DNA of 64,000 nucleotides from SZUA-430 sp964646885 (GTDB lineage Bacteria; Pseudomonadota; Alphaproteobacteria; Micropepsales; Micropepsaceae), in the NCBI GenBank assembly GCA_964646885.1, contig CAZYFM010000001.1, forward strand, positions 1 to 64,000, written 5' to 3'. Shown here one piece after another: positions 16,963-25,611 of this stretch. Each line of letters starts with the position of its first letter. The stretch's first letter is position 1. The notes below the pieces were generated by a model. That model did no database searches, had not been told where the DNA came from, and saw only the letters and a program-made list of their open reading frames with translations. A program made the translations under genes and the position numbers.

Positions 16963-17801
16963 GTCCAGGGCAGGAAGGTTCCATCGGAACAAGGGACAAT
17001 CCGGTCGTCATCGTTGGCGCCGGCAATATGGGCGGCGCCATTGCCGAAGCCCTCGCAGCCAGTGGCGGCGCTGAACAGCTGCTTCTGGTCGACCCGGCGC
17101 CCAATCAGGCGCTGCACGCCGCGCTCGCATCGAAGGGCGCGCGCTTCGCCACGGACGCATCTGCGGTCCGGGGGACATCACCAGCCGTAATCGTACTCGC
17201 GGTGAAACCCCAGCTGATGGCGCAGGTCGCCTCCGCCTACGCGCCCTTCAGCGCCAGCGCACTCTTCATATCCATTGCCGCAGGCACAACGCTGGCCAGC
17301 CTCGATGCCTGGCTTGGTCACCCCTCTGCCCTGGTCAGGTGCATGCCGAACCTGCCCGCATCCATCGGGAAAGGGATTACGGCGGGCGTCTCGATGCCAG
17401 GAACATCGTCCGAATCAAGGACGCTGGCCGAGCGGGTTCTCGGAACTGTGGGAGATTTCATCTGGCTGGATGACGAACGCCAGCTCGACGCCGTGACAGC
17501 CGTGTCAGGCTCGGGCCCTGCATACGTCTTCCATCTTGTGGAAAGCCTGACCGCCGCGGCGATCAGGCAAGGCCTTGCTGCCGACGTCGCATCGTTACTG
17601 GCGAGGCGCACGGTCGAAGGGGCCGGCGCATTGCTGGAACAGAGCAACCGCTCGGCCGCGGAACTCCGCAAGTCGGTCACAAGCCCCGGAGGCACGACCG
17701 AGGCCGCGCTGAAAGTGCTGATGGATGGCAACCGGCTTGAAGAACTCATCTCGAAAGCCGTTGCGGAAGCCACGCGCCGCGCAACCGAGCTGTCCAAATG
17801 A
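16944..17801 (+). CDS. proC: Pyrroline-5-carboxylate reductase
   Basis: This enzyme performs the last step of proline synthesis, reducing pyrroline-5-carboxylate with NAD(P)H. The protein has the Rossmann motif VIVGAGNMGG near its start, LAVKPQ in the centre and the signature VSGSGPAYVFHLVE in the C-terminal domain, closing with TSPGGTTEAAL. No ATG precedes the Rossmann fold closely. The GTG at 16944 is the nearest usable start, giving 285 residues and a 19-bp overlap with ybjN. The start therefore remains uncertain. Confidence 0.93.
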   Translation: MSGKRLSPGQEGSIGTRDNPVVIVGAGNMGGAIAEALAASGGAEQLLLVDPAPNQALHAALASKGARFATDASAVRGTSPAVIVLAVKPQLMAQVASAYAPFSASALFISIAAGTTLASLDAWLGHPSALVRCMPNLPASIGKGITAGVSMPGTSSESRTLAERVLGTVGDFIWLDDERQLDAVTAVSGSGPAYVFHLVESLTAAAIRQGLAADVASLLARRTVEGAGALLEQSNRSAAELRKSVTSPGGTTEAALKVLMDGNRLEELISKAVAEATRRATELSK

Positions 17802-17853
17802 ATGGACAGGCCCGAACTCCAAGGGCATTCATTGCGCCTCAGGACCGGAACCC

Positions 17854-18471
17854 ATGGCCGCCAAGCAGACACCCGAACAGAAACTTGTCACCGCAGCCTG
17901 CAAGGCAATCGAGGAACACGGCTGGACGGGCCTGAACCTCGCGCAGGTCGCGAAGAAGGCCAAGCTGCCGCTGGCAACGGTCTATGACATTTGCCCGACG
18001 AAGTCGGCTCTGCTTCCCCTCATCGGCAAGGATGTCGACCTGAAGTTCCTCGAGCACGCGCCAGAGATCGATGCCGGCATGCATCCGCGCGACCGTGCAT
18101 TCGATGCGATCCTGTCCTGGTTTGAGCAACTGCAGCCACTCAAACCCGTATTTGCAGCAATCAGGAATGACAGCAGGGGCGACCTGAGCCTGATCGTCGA
18201 TCTCGTGCCCATGGCCATGCGAAGCGCACACTGGATTGCATCTGCGGCGCACCTGCCGGACGTCGGTTGGCGCGGATTCATGGTCACGCGCGGCATAGGC
18301 CTGCTGATGGCCGACACGCTTTCAGTGTGGCTATCTGACAGCGAGGATCTGGCCAAGACGATGGCACACATCGACCGCAGGCTGCGTACGATCGAAGAGT
18401 GGAATGAAACGCTTCAGCGCGTGAGGCGCGACGCCACCTCCCGCTCGGATGGCGACGACGATGAAGGCTAG
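17854..18471 (+). CDS. TetR-like transcriptional regulator
   Basis: The 205-residue product has an N-terminal TetR-type helix-turn-helix (about residues 8-52, with TGLNLAQVAKKAKLPLATVYDICPTKSAL). The C-terminal domain is all helical and divergent. Such proteins are usually ligand-responsive repressors. Target and ligand are unknown. It follows proC by 52 bp on the same strand. Its TAG stop shares a CTAG tetranucleotide with the stop of the convergent kinase gene. Confidence 0.8.
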   Translation: MAAKQTPEQKLVTAACKAIEEHGWTGLNLAQVAKKAKLPLATVYDICPTKSALLPLIGKDVDLKFLEHAPEIDAGMHPRDRAFDAILSWFEQLQPLKPVFAAIRNDSRGDLSLIVDLVPMAMRSAHWIASAAHLPDVGWRGFMVTRGIGLLMADTLSVWLSDSEDLAKTMAHIDRRLRTIEEWNETLQRVRRDATSRSDGDDDEG

Positions 18472-19802
18472 ACCGGCAAGCGAAGCACGGCACGCAGCCC
18501 GCCCAGCGGACTGTCCTCAAGCGTGATATCGCCGCCATGCCCGCGCGCGATGTCCCGCGCGATGGCAAGGCCAAGTCCCGCACCACCCGTGACAAGCGAC
18601 CTTCCGCTGTCGAGACGATGGAACGGCCGGAAAGCCTCCTCCCGACGCTCAAGGGGGATGCCGGGACCGTCATCATCCACGGCAATCTCGATGACATGGG
18701 TGCCCTCGGTCGCCGATATCTCGACCCGCGTGCCATGACGCACGGCATTCTCCACCAGGTTCACGACGCAACGGCGGATTGCATTGGGCCGGACCTCGAG
18801 CACGAGGCTTTCCGGAACGATGACGTCGACCTTCTTGCCCGAAGCCTTGGCATCAGCCTTGCGCTGCGCATTCACGCCAATCTCCCGGAGAAGCTGGCAG
18901 ATGTCGGTATCGGAGGCACCCTCTCCCGCCTGGCCACGTGCAAAGGCGAGGTACTCCTCGAGCATGTGCTCCATTTCCTCGAGGTCGCCCTTGAGCGCCA
19001 CGATGGAGGCGTCTTCCTTCATCATCGCCAGTTCGAGCTTGATGCGTGTCAGCGGCGTGCGTAGGTCATGGCTGACACCTGCAAGCATTTCGGTGCGCTG
19101 CTGGACAAACTTTGAGATGCGCTCTCGCATGTCGAGGAAGGCCAGCGCGGCACGCCTGACTTCGGTGGCACCCGACGGGCGGAAGTCCGGCACGTCGCGC
19201 CCCTTGCCGAAGGCTTCCGCTGCATCGGCCAGGCGTTCGATCGGCCGGATCTGGTTGCGCAGGAAAAGGATGGCGATGCTGAGGAAGACAACCGAAGTGC
19301 CGATCATCCAGAGAACCCAGACATGGGTGTTCGTCGACATGACGCGCTTGCTTTCGGCCAGGATGTGCATCACGGCGCCATCGAGCTGGATGCGTATGTC
19401 GACATGGTCGGGATTGTTGAACGAGTCGATCCACACCGGGCGATTGATGCGCGCCGACAGCTCCCGCCCGAACACGCGCTTCAGCACGTCGTAGGCTGGA
19501 GACTCCGTGTCGGGAATGCGTTCGCCCAGCTTCACGACAGGCACAAGCCCGAACGACGTCTCGCGCAACCGAACGGATTCGATCTCGAACTTCTCGGGAC
19601 CCAGTGTTTCATAGCTCTGGACGAAGAGCACGATTTGCGCGGCCGCCGCACGCGAAATGCGAGTCGTGACAGCGTCCCATTGCCGGTCAAAGAGCAGATA
19701 GGTCACCACCGCCTGCACCAGGACGACTGGCATGACAATGATGAGGAGCGACCGGCCAAAGAGCCCGCGGGGTAGCGACCGCCTGAAGAAACCCTGTTTC
19801 AA
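18468..19802 (-). CDS. EnvZ-like sensor histidine kinase
   Basis: The 444-residue inner membrane kinase has membrane helices near residues 18-38 and 148-168 flanking a periplasmic sensor of about 110 residues. A HAMP linker follows. The phospho-acceptor box is GVSHDLRTPLTR (about residue 240), and the ATPase domain has NLVENAVRHG (N box), DDDGPGIP and GGAGLGLAIA. It lies three bases after the response regulator gene, so the two form a cognate pair. The sensed signal is unknown. It ends tail-to-tail with the TetR gene. Confidence 0.93.
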   Translation of the reverse strand: MKQGFFRRSLPRGLFGRSLLIIVMPVVLVQAVVTYLLFDRQWDAVTTRISRAAAAQIVLFVQSYETLGPEKFEIESVRLRETSFGLVPVVKLGERIPDTESPAYDVLKRVFGRELSARINRPVWIDSFNNPDHVDIRIQLDGAVMHILAESKRVMSTNTHVWVLWMIGTSVVFLSIAILFLRNQIRPIERLADAAEAFGKGRDVPDFRPSGATEVRRAALAFLDMRERISKFVQQRTEMLAGVSHDLRTPLTRIKLELAMMKEDASIVALKGDLEEMEHMLEEYLAFARGQAGEGASDTDICQLLREIGVNAQRKADAKASGKKVDVIVPESLVLEVRPNAIRRCVVNLVENAVRHGTRVEISATEGTHVIEIAVDDDGPGIPLERREEAFRPFHRLDSGRSLVTGGAGLGLAIARDIARGHGGDITLEDSPLGGLRAVLRLPV

Positions 19803-19805
19803 GGC

Positions 19806-20525
19806 CTATCCCACCCTGTCCGGCATCAGGACATACCCGATGCCGCGCACTGTTTGCAGGTAAAGCGGAAGCTTCGGGTCCACCTCGATCTTCCGGCGCA
19901 GGCGGGTAATCTGTACGTCGACGGTCCGCTCAAGCACCGCACCCATCTGCTGGGAGAGCTCGGTTCGCGTGAAGGTCTGTCCCGCATTGGCTGAAAGCAG
20001 GCGCATGAGCTGCAGTTCCGCCGAAGTAAGCTTCACGGGCTTTCCATCGCGCGTGAGTTCGCCACGTTCGGCATCAAAACGGCAGACGCCGAGATGCACG
20101 ATCTGCTTCTGGCTTTCAGCGGGACGGCCCGCACGCCTGAGAATGGTGGAGACGCGAAGCAGGAGTTCGCGCGGCTCGAATGGCTTGGCCAGATAGTCGT
20201 CGGCGCCCCGCTCAAGACCCTCGATTCGATCAACGGACTCGCCACGCGCGGTCAGCAGCAGGATCGGCACATTGGATGTTTCGCGAATGGACTTTGTCAG
20301 GGCAAAGCCATCTTCGCCCGGCATCATCACGTCGAGGATGATGAAGTCGAAATCCCAGCTGGCCATGAGCTGCCGGGCCTCGGCGGCATCCTTGGCCGCC
20401 GTCACGCGATAACCGTGCTCGGACAGGAAGCGTTGCAGCAGCGTGCGGATGCGCGTGTCGTCATCGACGACCAGCAGATGCTGTTCTGGCTTCTCGGAGG
20501 CGCCGGCTTCAACGTCCATGTTCAT
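19806..20525 (-). CDS. OmpR/PhoB-type response regulator (PetR-like)
   Basis: The 239-residue product has a receiver domain with the acidic pocket LLVVDDD, the phospho-Asp in FIILDVMMPGEDG (about residue 67) and the conserved Lys in LAKPF. A winged-helix DNA-binding domain follows (about 140-235, with ERTVDVQITRLRRKIE). The start codon overlaps the MarR gene stop (ATGA), and the kinase gene follows directly. This MarR-OmpR arrangement matches petP-petR of Rhodobacter capsulatus, where PetR is essential for respiratory and photosynthetic growth (established for that species, inferred here). Confidence 0.92.
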   Translation of the reverse strand: MNMDVEAGASEKPEQHLLVVDDDTRIRTLLQRFLSEHGYRVTAAKDAAEARQLMASWDFDFIILDVMMPGEDGFALTKSIRETSNVPILLLTARGESVDRIEGLERGADDYLAKPFEPRELLLRVSTILRRAGRPAESQKQIVHLGVCRFDAERGELTRDGKPVKLTSAELQLMRLLSANAGQTFTRTELSQQMGAVLERTVDVQITRLRRKIEVDPKLPLYLQTVRGIGYVLMPDRVG

Positions 20526-21007
20526 CTCTTCGCTATCAGGCGCATGACGCCCGCCCGCTCCTCGTCGGCAATCAGGCCGCTCAGGACCTGCCGGAAGCCG
20601 GCAACCGCATCCGGTCCGGCGGACCGGAAGGCCCGCGCAAAGAGGGCCCGCTGCAGGCCCGCAAACTCCGATGCGGCTTCCCGACCTGCCGGGGTCAGGA
20701 ACAGCAGGCGCTGCCTCTTGTCCTTCTGGCCCGTCACCTGGGTCACAAGCTCTTTCCCGAGCAGGTCCTTGAGGATGCGCCCGAGCGATTGTTTCGTGAT
20801 CCCGAGAATTCCCAGAATATCCGATACGGGCAGTCCCGGGTGCCGGGCAATAAAATGGATGGCACGGGCATGCGCACGGCCAAGGCCCCGCTTGGCGAGC
20901 GTGTCATCAAGCGCGCGACCAACATCCCTGCTCGCGAAGAAGAACAGCTCGAAACCATCCGTGAGTTCTTCCTCTCGAAGGTATAGGAGTGGAGCTGTCG
21001 CCTTCAT
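20522..21007 (-). CDS. MarR family regulator (PetP-like)
   Basis: The protein has a MarR winged helix with the recognition segment LPVSDILGILGITKQSLGRILKDL and the wing DKRQRLLFLTPAGRE. I place the start at the ATG at 21007 (161 residues), where family similarity begins (LLYLREEELTDGFELFFFA). The frame runs to an ATG at 21070, which cannot be excluded because neither start has a strong ribosome-binding site. The stop overlaps the response regulator start. It is divergent from ilvE across a short intergenic region and could act on that promoter. Confidence 0.88.
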   Translation of the reverse strand: MKATAPLLYLREEELTDGFELFFFASRDVGRALDDTLAKRGLGRAHARAIHFIARHPGLPVSDILGILGITKQSLGRILKDLLGKELVTQVTGQKDKRQRLLFLTPAGREAASEFAGLQRALFARAFRSAGPDAVAGFRQVLSGLIADEERAGVMRLIAKR

Positions 21008-21150
21008 GGAATGCCCGCTGGAGTCATGCACGGCGTTTATGGCAGATTTGCCCCAGAATAGAGCGCACATTGTGTGGCCTGCAAGCTATACTCTGTGCAA
21101 AGGAAATGAGGATGGCGCCTTAACCAAAGGGCGTGTGAAGGAGTTACCGG

Positions 21151-22035
21151 ATGTCATTGATCCCGTTTGATGATCGCGAAGGCCAGATCTGGCTGGATGG
21201 AAAGCTCGTGCCGTGGCGCGACGCGAAGGTTCATGTACTTACGCATGGCCTGCATTACGGGTCCTGCATCTTCGAAGGCCAGCGCGTTTACGGCCGCAAG
21301 GTCTTCAAGCTCGAGCAGCATACCGCGCGCCTCTTCCAGTCGGCGCGCCTGATGGGATTCGAGATTCCCTTCACTGAAGAACAGATCAATGACGCCTGCC
21401 GGCAGGTCGTCGAAGCCCAGGGCGCGGAAGATGCCTATATGCGGCCGGTCGCCTGGCGCGGCAGCGAGCAGATGGCCGTGAGCGCACAGAAGTCGAAGAT
21501 CCATGTCGCCATCGCTGTGTGGCCGTGGCCGTCCATGTTCGACCCCGAGATCAAGAAGAAGGGCATCCGCATGGACATCTCGCGCTGGCGAAGGCCGGCG
21601 CCGGACACGACCCCGTGGAAGGCCAAGGCTGCAGGCCTCTACATGATCTGCACGCTGTCCAAGCATGAGGCTGAACAGAAGGGGCTGGCCGACGCCATGA
21701 TGTATGACTGGCGGGGCCTGGTCGCGGAAGCCACGGGCGCGAACATGTTCTTCGTGAAGGACAGCCGCCTCTACACGCCACACGCTGACTGTTTCCTGAA
21801 TGGCATCACGCGCCAGACGGTGATGGACCTGGCACGCGCACGCCAGATCGAGGTTGTCGAGACCTACATCCAGAGCAGCGACGTGAGTTCGTTCACGGAG
21901 TGCTTCCTCACCGGATCAGCAGCCGAAGTCACGCCCGTCGGCCAGATCGGCAACTGGAACTTTGAAGTCGGAAACATCACGCGCACGCTGATGGACGATT
22001 ACTCGAACTTCGTCCGCGGCAAGCACCGCATCTAG
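21151..22035 (+). CDS. ilvE: Branched-chain amino acid aminotransferase
   Basis: This PLP enzyme catalyses the last step of valine, leucine and isoleucine synthesis and the first step of their breakdown. The 294-residue fold-type IV product has THGLHYGSCIFEG, the PLP-lysine region WKAKAAGLYM and DWRGLVAEATGANMFFV. It is transcribed divergently from the MarR-OmpR-kinase cluster and ends in a CTAG shared with the moaE stop on the other strand. Confidence 0.93.
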   Translation: MSLIPFDDREGQIWLDGKLVPWRDAKVHVLTHGLHYGSCIFEGQRVYGRKVFKLEQHTARLFQSARLMGFEIPFTEEQINDACRQVVEAQGAEDAYMRPVAWRGSEQMAVSAQKSKIHVAIAVWPWPSMFDPEIKKKGIRMDISRWRRPAPDTTPWKAKAAGLYMICTLSKHEAEQKGLADAMMYDWRGLVAEATGANMFFVKDSRLYTPHADCFLNGITRQTVMDLARARQIEVVETYIQSSDVSSFTECFLTGSAAEVTPVGQIGNWNFEVGNITRTLMDDYSNFVRGKHRI

Positions 22036-22490
22036 GAGCCCTGCCAGCGCGCGGCGGCATCGTCATCGCTGCTGCGCGCGTCGACCCAGTACTCTCCCGA
22101 GGCGCGCGTTTCCTTCTTCCAGAACGGCGCCTTGGTCTTCAGGTAGTCCATCACGAAAGCGCATCCATCAAACGCAGCCTGCCTGTGCGCGGAGGCGGTA
22201 ACGACCAGCACGATCTGCGCGCCGGGTCGAAGCGTTCCCACACGGTGGATGATCGTGACACCCGACAGCTTCCAGCGCTCGCGGGCCTCGCCTGCAATCC
22301 GCGTCAATTCGCGTTCCGTCATCCCCGGATAGTGCTCCAGGTGGAGTGACAGCAGCTTCTCGCCTTCGCTCTCGGCGCGGACAACACCAACAAAGCTGAC
22401 GACGGCTCCAACATTGTCTTGGCCCGAACCAAGGCGGGCCACCTCGGCTCCCGCATCGAAATCGGCATCCTGGACAACGACCCGGATCAT
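22032..22490 (-). CDS. moaE: Molybdopterin synthase catalytic subunit
   Basis: MoaE transfers sulfur from thiocarboxylated MoaD to precursor Z (cPMP) to make molybdopterin. The 152-residue product has GAVVSFVGVVR, the LEHYPGM motif and the catalytic lysines in DYLKTKAPFWKKE. The start overlaps the moaD stop (ATGA). It closes the uvrC-pgsA-moaD-moaE run. Confidence 0.96.
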   Translation of the reverse strand: MIRVVVQDADFDAGAEVARLGSGQDNVGAVVSFVGVVRAESEGEKLLSLHLEHYPGMTERELTRIAGEARERWKLSGVTIIHRVGTLRPGAQIVLVVTASAHRQAAFDGCAFVMDYLKTKAPFWKKETRASGEYWVDARSSDDDAAARWQGS

Positions 22491-22738
22491 CCGCCTGTCA
22501 CCGGAGGAAAGAATGCAATCTCGTCCCCTGCAGATACACGCGCATCATGCCTGACATGCTCCTGGTTGATGGCGCACTTGATGCGGGATGGATGCTCGAA
22601 AGCCTTGGCGTGGCCGGGACTGCGTGTTGCAAGCCAGGCCATCAGTTCCGCGACGGTGCCGATGCCGGCAGGACAATCGACTGTCTCCTCGGACAGGCCG
22701 ACATGCTGGCGAAGCCAGGCAAAATAGAGAAGTTTCAC
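22487..22738 (-). CDS. moaD: Molybdopterin synthase sulfur carrier subunit
   Basis: MoaD is the ubiquitin-like sulfur carrier for molybdopterin synthesis. The 83-residue product ends in FFPPVTGG. Its terminal Gly-Gly is adenylated and thiocarboxylated. The start overlaps the pgsA stop and its own stop overlaps the moaE start, giving tight translational coupling of the two synthase subunits. Confidence 0.95.
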   Translation of the reverse strand: MKLLYFAWLRQHVGLSEETVDCPAGIGTVAELMAWLATRSPGHAKAFEHPSRIKCAINQEHVRHDARVSAGDEIAFFPPVTGG

Positions 22739-23343
22739 GGCGCCTGCCGGGCTTCGGCCGAGCGTTGCCGACGATCGCGCGCATCCTCAGCCGATACATG
22801 CGCCAGGTTCGCCTGCACATAGCTGAAGCCGGTATAGATGGTCAGGATCGCCGCGCCCCACAGGGACACGATCCCCGCAAAGTGCAGGCCACCCCACACA
22901 TGCTCGACCGCAGGCGCAAGGATGAGCATCGCCAGCGCACCCAGCTGAACGGCCGTCTTGAACTTGGAAACGGACGAGACAGGCACCTGCACCGAGATCG
23001 TCGCAAGGAACTCGCGCATGCCCGAGACCAGGATCTCACGGGCAAGAATGATCAGGGCGGGAATGATCACGAACCCGCGAATGTCGTCATTGTAGACCAG
23101 CATCACAAGCGCAGCAGCAACCAGCAGCTTGTCGGCGATCGGGTCCAGCATCTGGCCAAGACGGGACTCAAGGTTGCGCGATCGTGCCAGCCAGCCATCC
23201 GCGTAATCGGTGATCGCTGCAACAACGAAGACCACGAACGCGACCCAGCGGCCCATCGGCATGGACATCCAGAAGGACGCGACAAAGGCGGGCACCAGGG
23301 CGATGCGCGCGAGCGTCAGAATGTTCGGCAGGTGATCTCCCAT
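22735..23343 (-). CDS. pgsA: CDP-diacylglycerol-glycerol-3-phosphate phosphatidyltransferase
   Basis: This inner membrane enzyme makes phosphatidylglycerol phosphate, the committed step to phosphatidylglycerol and cardiolipin. The 202-residue product has about five membrane helices and the CDP-alcohol phosphotransferase signature DYADGWLAR followed by GQMLDPIADK, with the metal-binding Asp residues in place. It lies 82 bp downstream of uvrC and is coupled to moaD. Confidence 0.95.
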   Translation of the reverse strand: MGDHLPNILTLARIALVPAFVASFWMSMPMGRWVAFVVFVVAAITDYADGWLARSRNLESRLGQMLDPIADKLLVAAALVMLVYNDDIRGFVIIPALIILAREILVSGMREFLATISVQVPVSSVSKFKTAVQLGALAMLILAPAVEHVWGGLHFAGIVSLWGAAILTIYTGFSYVQANLAHVSAEDARDRRQRSAEARQAP

Positions 23344-23425
23344 GCGCCAAGACTAATCGGGTTTGGAAAAAAGGGAAATTCCTCGATGTGATACAAAGCG
23401 CCACAATCGCCCGGCCGCACGAAAC

Positions 23426-25173
23426 CTAGCCTTTCTCGTGGAAATGCTCGTAGATCTTCCGCGCGAGTTCCTTTGAAACGCCCTTGACCGATTCGAGGTC
23501 GGATAGTCCGGCGCGTGTAACGGCCCGGCCAGACCCGAAATGGTTGAGAAGCGCCCGCTTGCGCGCCGGCCCGATTCCTTCGATTTCATCAAGCGGCGAG
23601 CGCGTCAGCGCCTTGGCGCGCTTCGCCCGGTGGGTACCGATTGCAAAACGATGTGCCTCATCGCGCAGGCGCTGGAGATAGAACAGCACGGGGCTCTTGG
23701 GCTCGAGCTGGAATGGCTCCCGGCCATCCATGAAGAAATGTTCGCGCCCGGCATCCCGGTCAGGCCCCTTGGCAATCGAGACAACCGTTACGCCCGTCAC
23801 GCCCAGTTCCCGGATGACTCCCATGGCCTGCGCCAGTTGTCCGGCGCCGCCATCAATCAGGACAAGATCCGGCACCGGCACGTCGGCGGGATCATCGTCC
23901 TCATCCTGCGCGTCAAAAGCCACTGGCTCCTGCTTCGCCTCCTGCTGGAGTTTCAGGAGCCGCTTGAAGCGCCGCGTGAGCACTTCGCGCATCATGCCGT
24001 AGTCATCACCGGNNNNNNNNNNNNNNNNNNNNNNNNNNNNNNNNNNNNNNNNNNNNNNNNNNNNNNNNNNNNNNNNNNNNNNNNNNNNNNNNNNNNNNNN
24101 NNNNNNNNNNNNCCGGCCTTCACCGACAGCGCTTCCGCAAGCAGCTCCGGCTCCTGCACGTCATGGCTCAGGATGATGCTGCGCGGAGGTTCCCGCTCGT
24201 CATAGAACTGCGTGACAAAGCCTTCGAGCAGTTCGCTCGCCTCAACACCCTTGTCATGCCGGGGAAAGAACACATGGTTACCCCAGTTCTGCCCGGACCT
24301 GAAAAAGATGACCTGCACGCAGCTCTGCCCTGCTGCCTGGTGCAGCGCGAACAGGTCGGCTTCGTCGATCGTCTCCGGATTGATCCCCTGCTGCAGCTGG
24401 ACATGGGCGAGCGCGCGAATGCGGTCACGCAGGCGCGCGGCCTTCTCGAAGTCGAGTTGCGACGACGCGAACTCCATCTCCTGCGAAAGGCGGTCCCGAA
24501 CGTCATTGCCCCGCCCCTTCAGGAAGTCTCGTGCCTGGTCCACGAGTTGCCTGTATTCGCCTGCCCCGATCTTTCCGACGCAAGGGGCCGCGCAGCGCTT
24601 GATCTGGAACAGAAGGCACGGACGCGTTCGGGCCTCGAAGACCGAATCCGAGCAGCTGCGCAGCAGGAAGGCGCGCTGGAGCGTGTTCAGCGTCCGCCCC
24701 ACGGCGCCGGCCGAGGCAAACGGTCCGAAATAGTCGCCCTTCCGGTTCTTCGCACCGCGATGCTTGACGATCTGCGGCGCTTCATGGTCGCCCGTGACGA
24801 GGATGTACGGAAACGACTTGTCGTCGCGCAGCAGCACATTGTAGCGCGGCTTCAGGCGCTTGATGAGATTGGCCTCGAGCAGGAGCGCCTCGACCTCCGA
24901 CGAAGTCTGGACGAACTCCATGGAGACCGTGTTCGCGATCATGCGCGCAATGCGTGCCGGCTGGTCGTAGGGCTTGGTATAGGCCTGCACACGCTTGCGC
25001 AGGCTTGAGGCCTTGCCGACATAGAGCACGTCGTTCTCGGCGCCCAGCATCCGGTACACGCCCGGTGCATTGGGCAGGCGCGGAAGATAGGCGGCGATCA
25101 CCGACGCCCCTTTGGCGAGCCGATTGCCGTCGTCACTCCCGCCTTCTGTGTCCCTGGTTTCTTGCTCGGACAT
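23426..25173 (-). CDS. uvrC: UvrABC system protein C, interrupted by an assembly gap
   Basis: UvrC makes the two incisions in nucleotide excision repair. The N-terminal part (25173 down to 24113) shows the GIY-YIG nuclease (GVYRMLGAENDVLYVGKASSLRKR) and a UVR domain (SSQLDFEKAARLRDRI). The C-terminal part (24012 down to 23426) resumes at GDDYGMMREVLTRRF and ends with tandem helix-hairpin-helix motifs (EGIGPARKRALL, KGVSKELARKIYE). The two parts lie in different frames on either side of 100 N. This reflects an unknown gap length, not a frameshift. The FDISH segment with the second nuclease Asp falls in the gap. folB is upstream and pgsA downstream. Confidence 0.93.
24013..24112. other. Assembly gap of 100 N
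   Basis: Exactly 100 undefined bases lie inside uvrC. That is the conventional size for a scaffold gap of unknown length. The flanking UvrC fragments total about 547 residues, so about 85-100 residues (around 300 bp) are probably missing. Confidence 0.98.
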
Positions 25174-25190
25174 GCCGGATGATCGCGCCG

Positions 25191-25604
25191 CTAGTGCGGG
25201 GACTCCCGCTCGATCTCGACGCCAACCGACTTGGCTTCCGCCACCACCTTCAGCTTCTCGATACGGACACGCGCAACACGCACGCGCCTGTCCGACAGGC
25301 AGAAGTCCGCAATCCTGTCCGCCAGGGTCTCCACCAGGTTCAGGTGGCCGCCGGCCAGGATGTCCTTGATGCCGTCGACAACGGCACCATAGTCCACGAC
25401 ATTCGCCAGCTTGTCTTCGAGTGGAACATCGCCTTCCTCGACCGTCAGGTCGACATTGATGAGCACCGGCTGGCTGCGCCCCTGCTCCCGGTGATAGACG
25501 CCGATATTGGCCTCGAGCTCGAGGTCCCGCACGAACACATGACGGATCCGCCGCTTGGCATCGGCAATCCGGAACGGTTGGACCTGCGCACGTTCTTTGG
25601 ACAC
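25191..25604 (-). CDS. folB: Dihydroneopterin aldolase
   Basis: FolB converts 7,8-dihydroneopterin to 6-hydroxymethyl-dihydropterin in folate synthesis. The product has the family core RDLELEANIGVYHREQG, the segment VVDYGAVVDGI, LVETLADRIADFCL with its conserved Glu, and the C-terminal strand VRIEKLKV. I prefer the GTG at 25604 (137 residues), ten bases after GGAG and just past the stop of the upstream reductase. Other GTG codons at 25610 and 25628 are possible. Its coupling to a pteridine-reductase-like gene supports a pterin role. Confidence 0.9.
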   Translation of the reverse strand: MSKERAQVQPFRIADAKRRIRHVFVRDLELEANIGVYHREQGRSQPVLINVDLTVEEGDVPLEDKLANVVDYGAVVDGIKDILAGGHLNLVETLADRIADFCLSDRRVRVARVRIEKLKVVAEAKSVGVEIERESPH

Positions 25605-25611
25605 GACCACG

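Noticed and set aside
21087..21092. TATACT as a -10 box for ilvE
   Set aside because: No acceptable -35 element lies 16-18 bases upstream, so I do not list it as a promoter.
23426..25173. uvrC as a frameshifted pseudogene
   Set aside because: The frame change coincides exactly with the 100-N gap of arbitrary length, and both fragments are well conserved.
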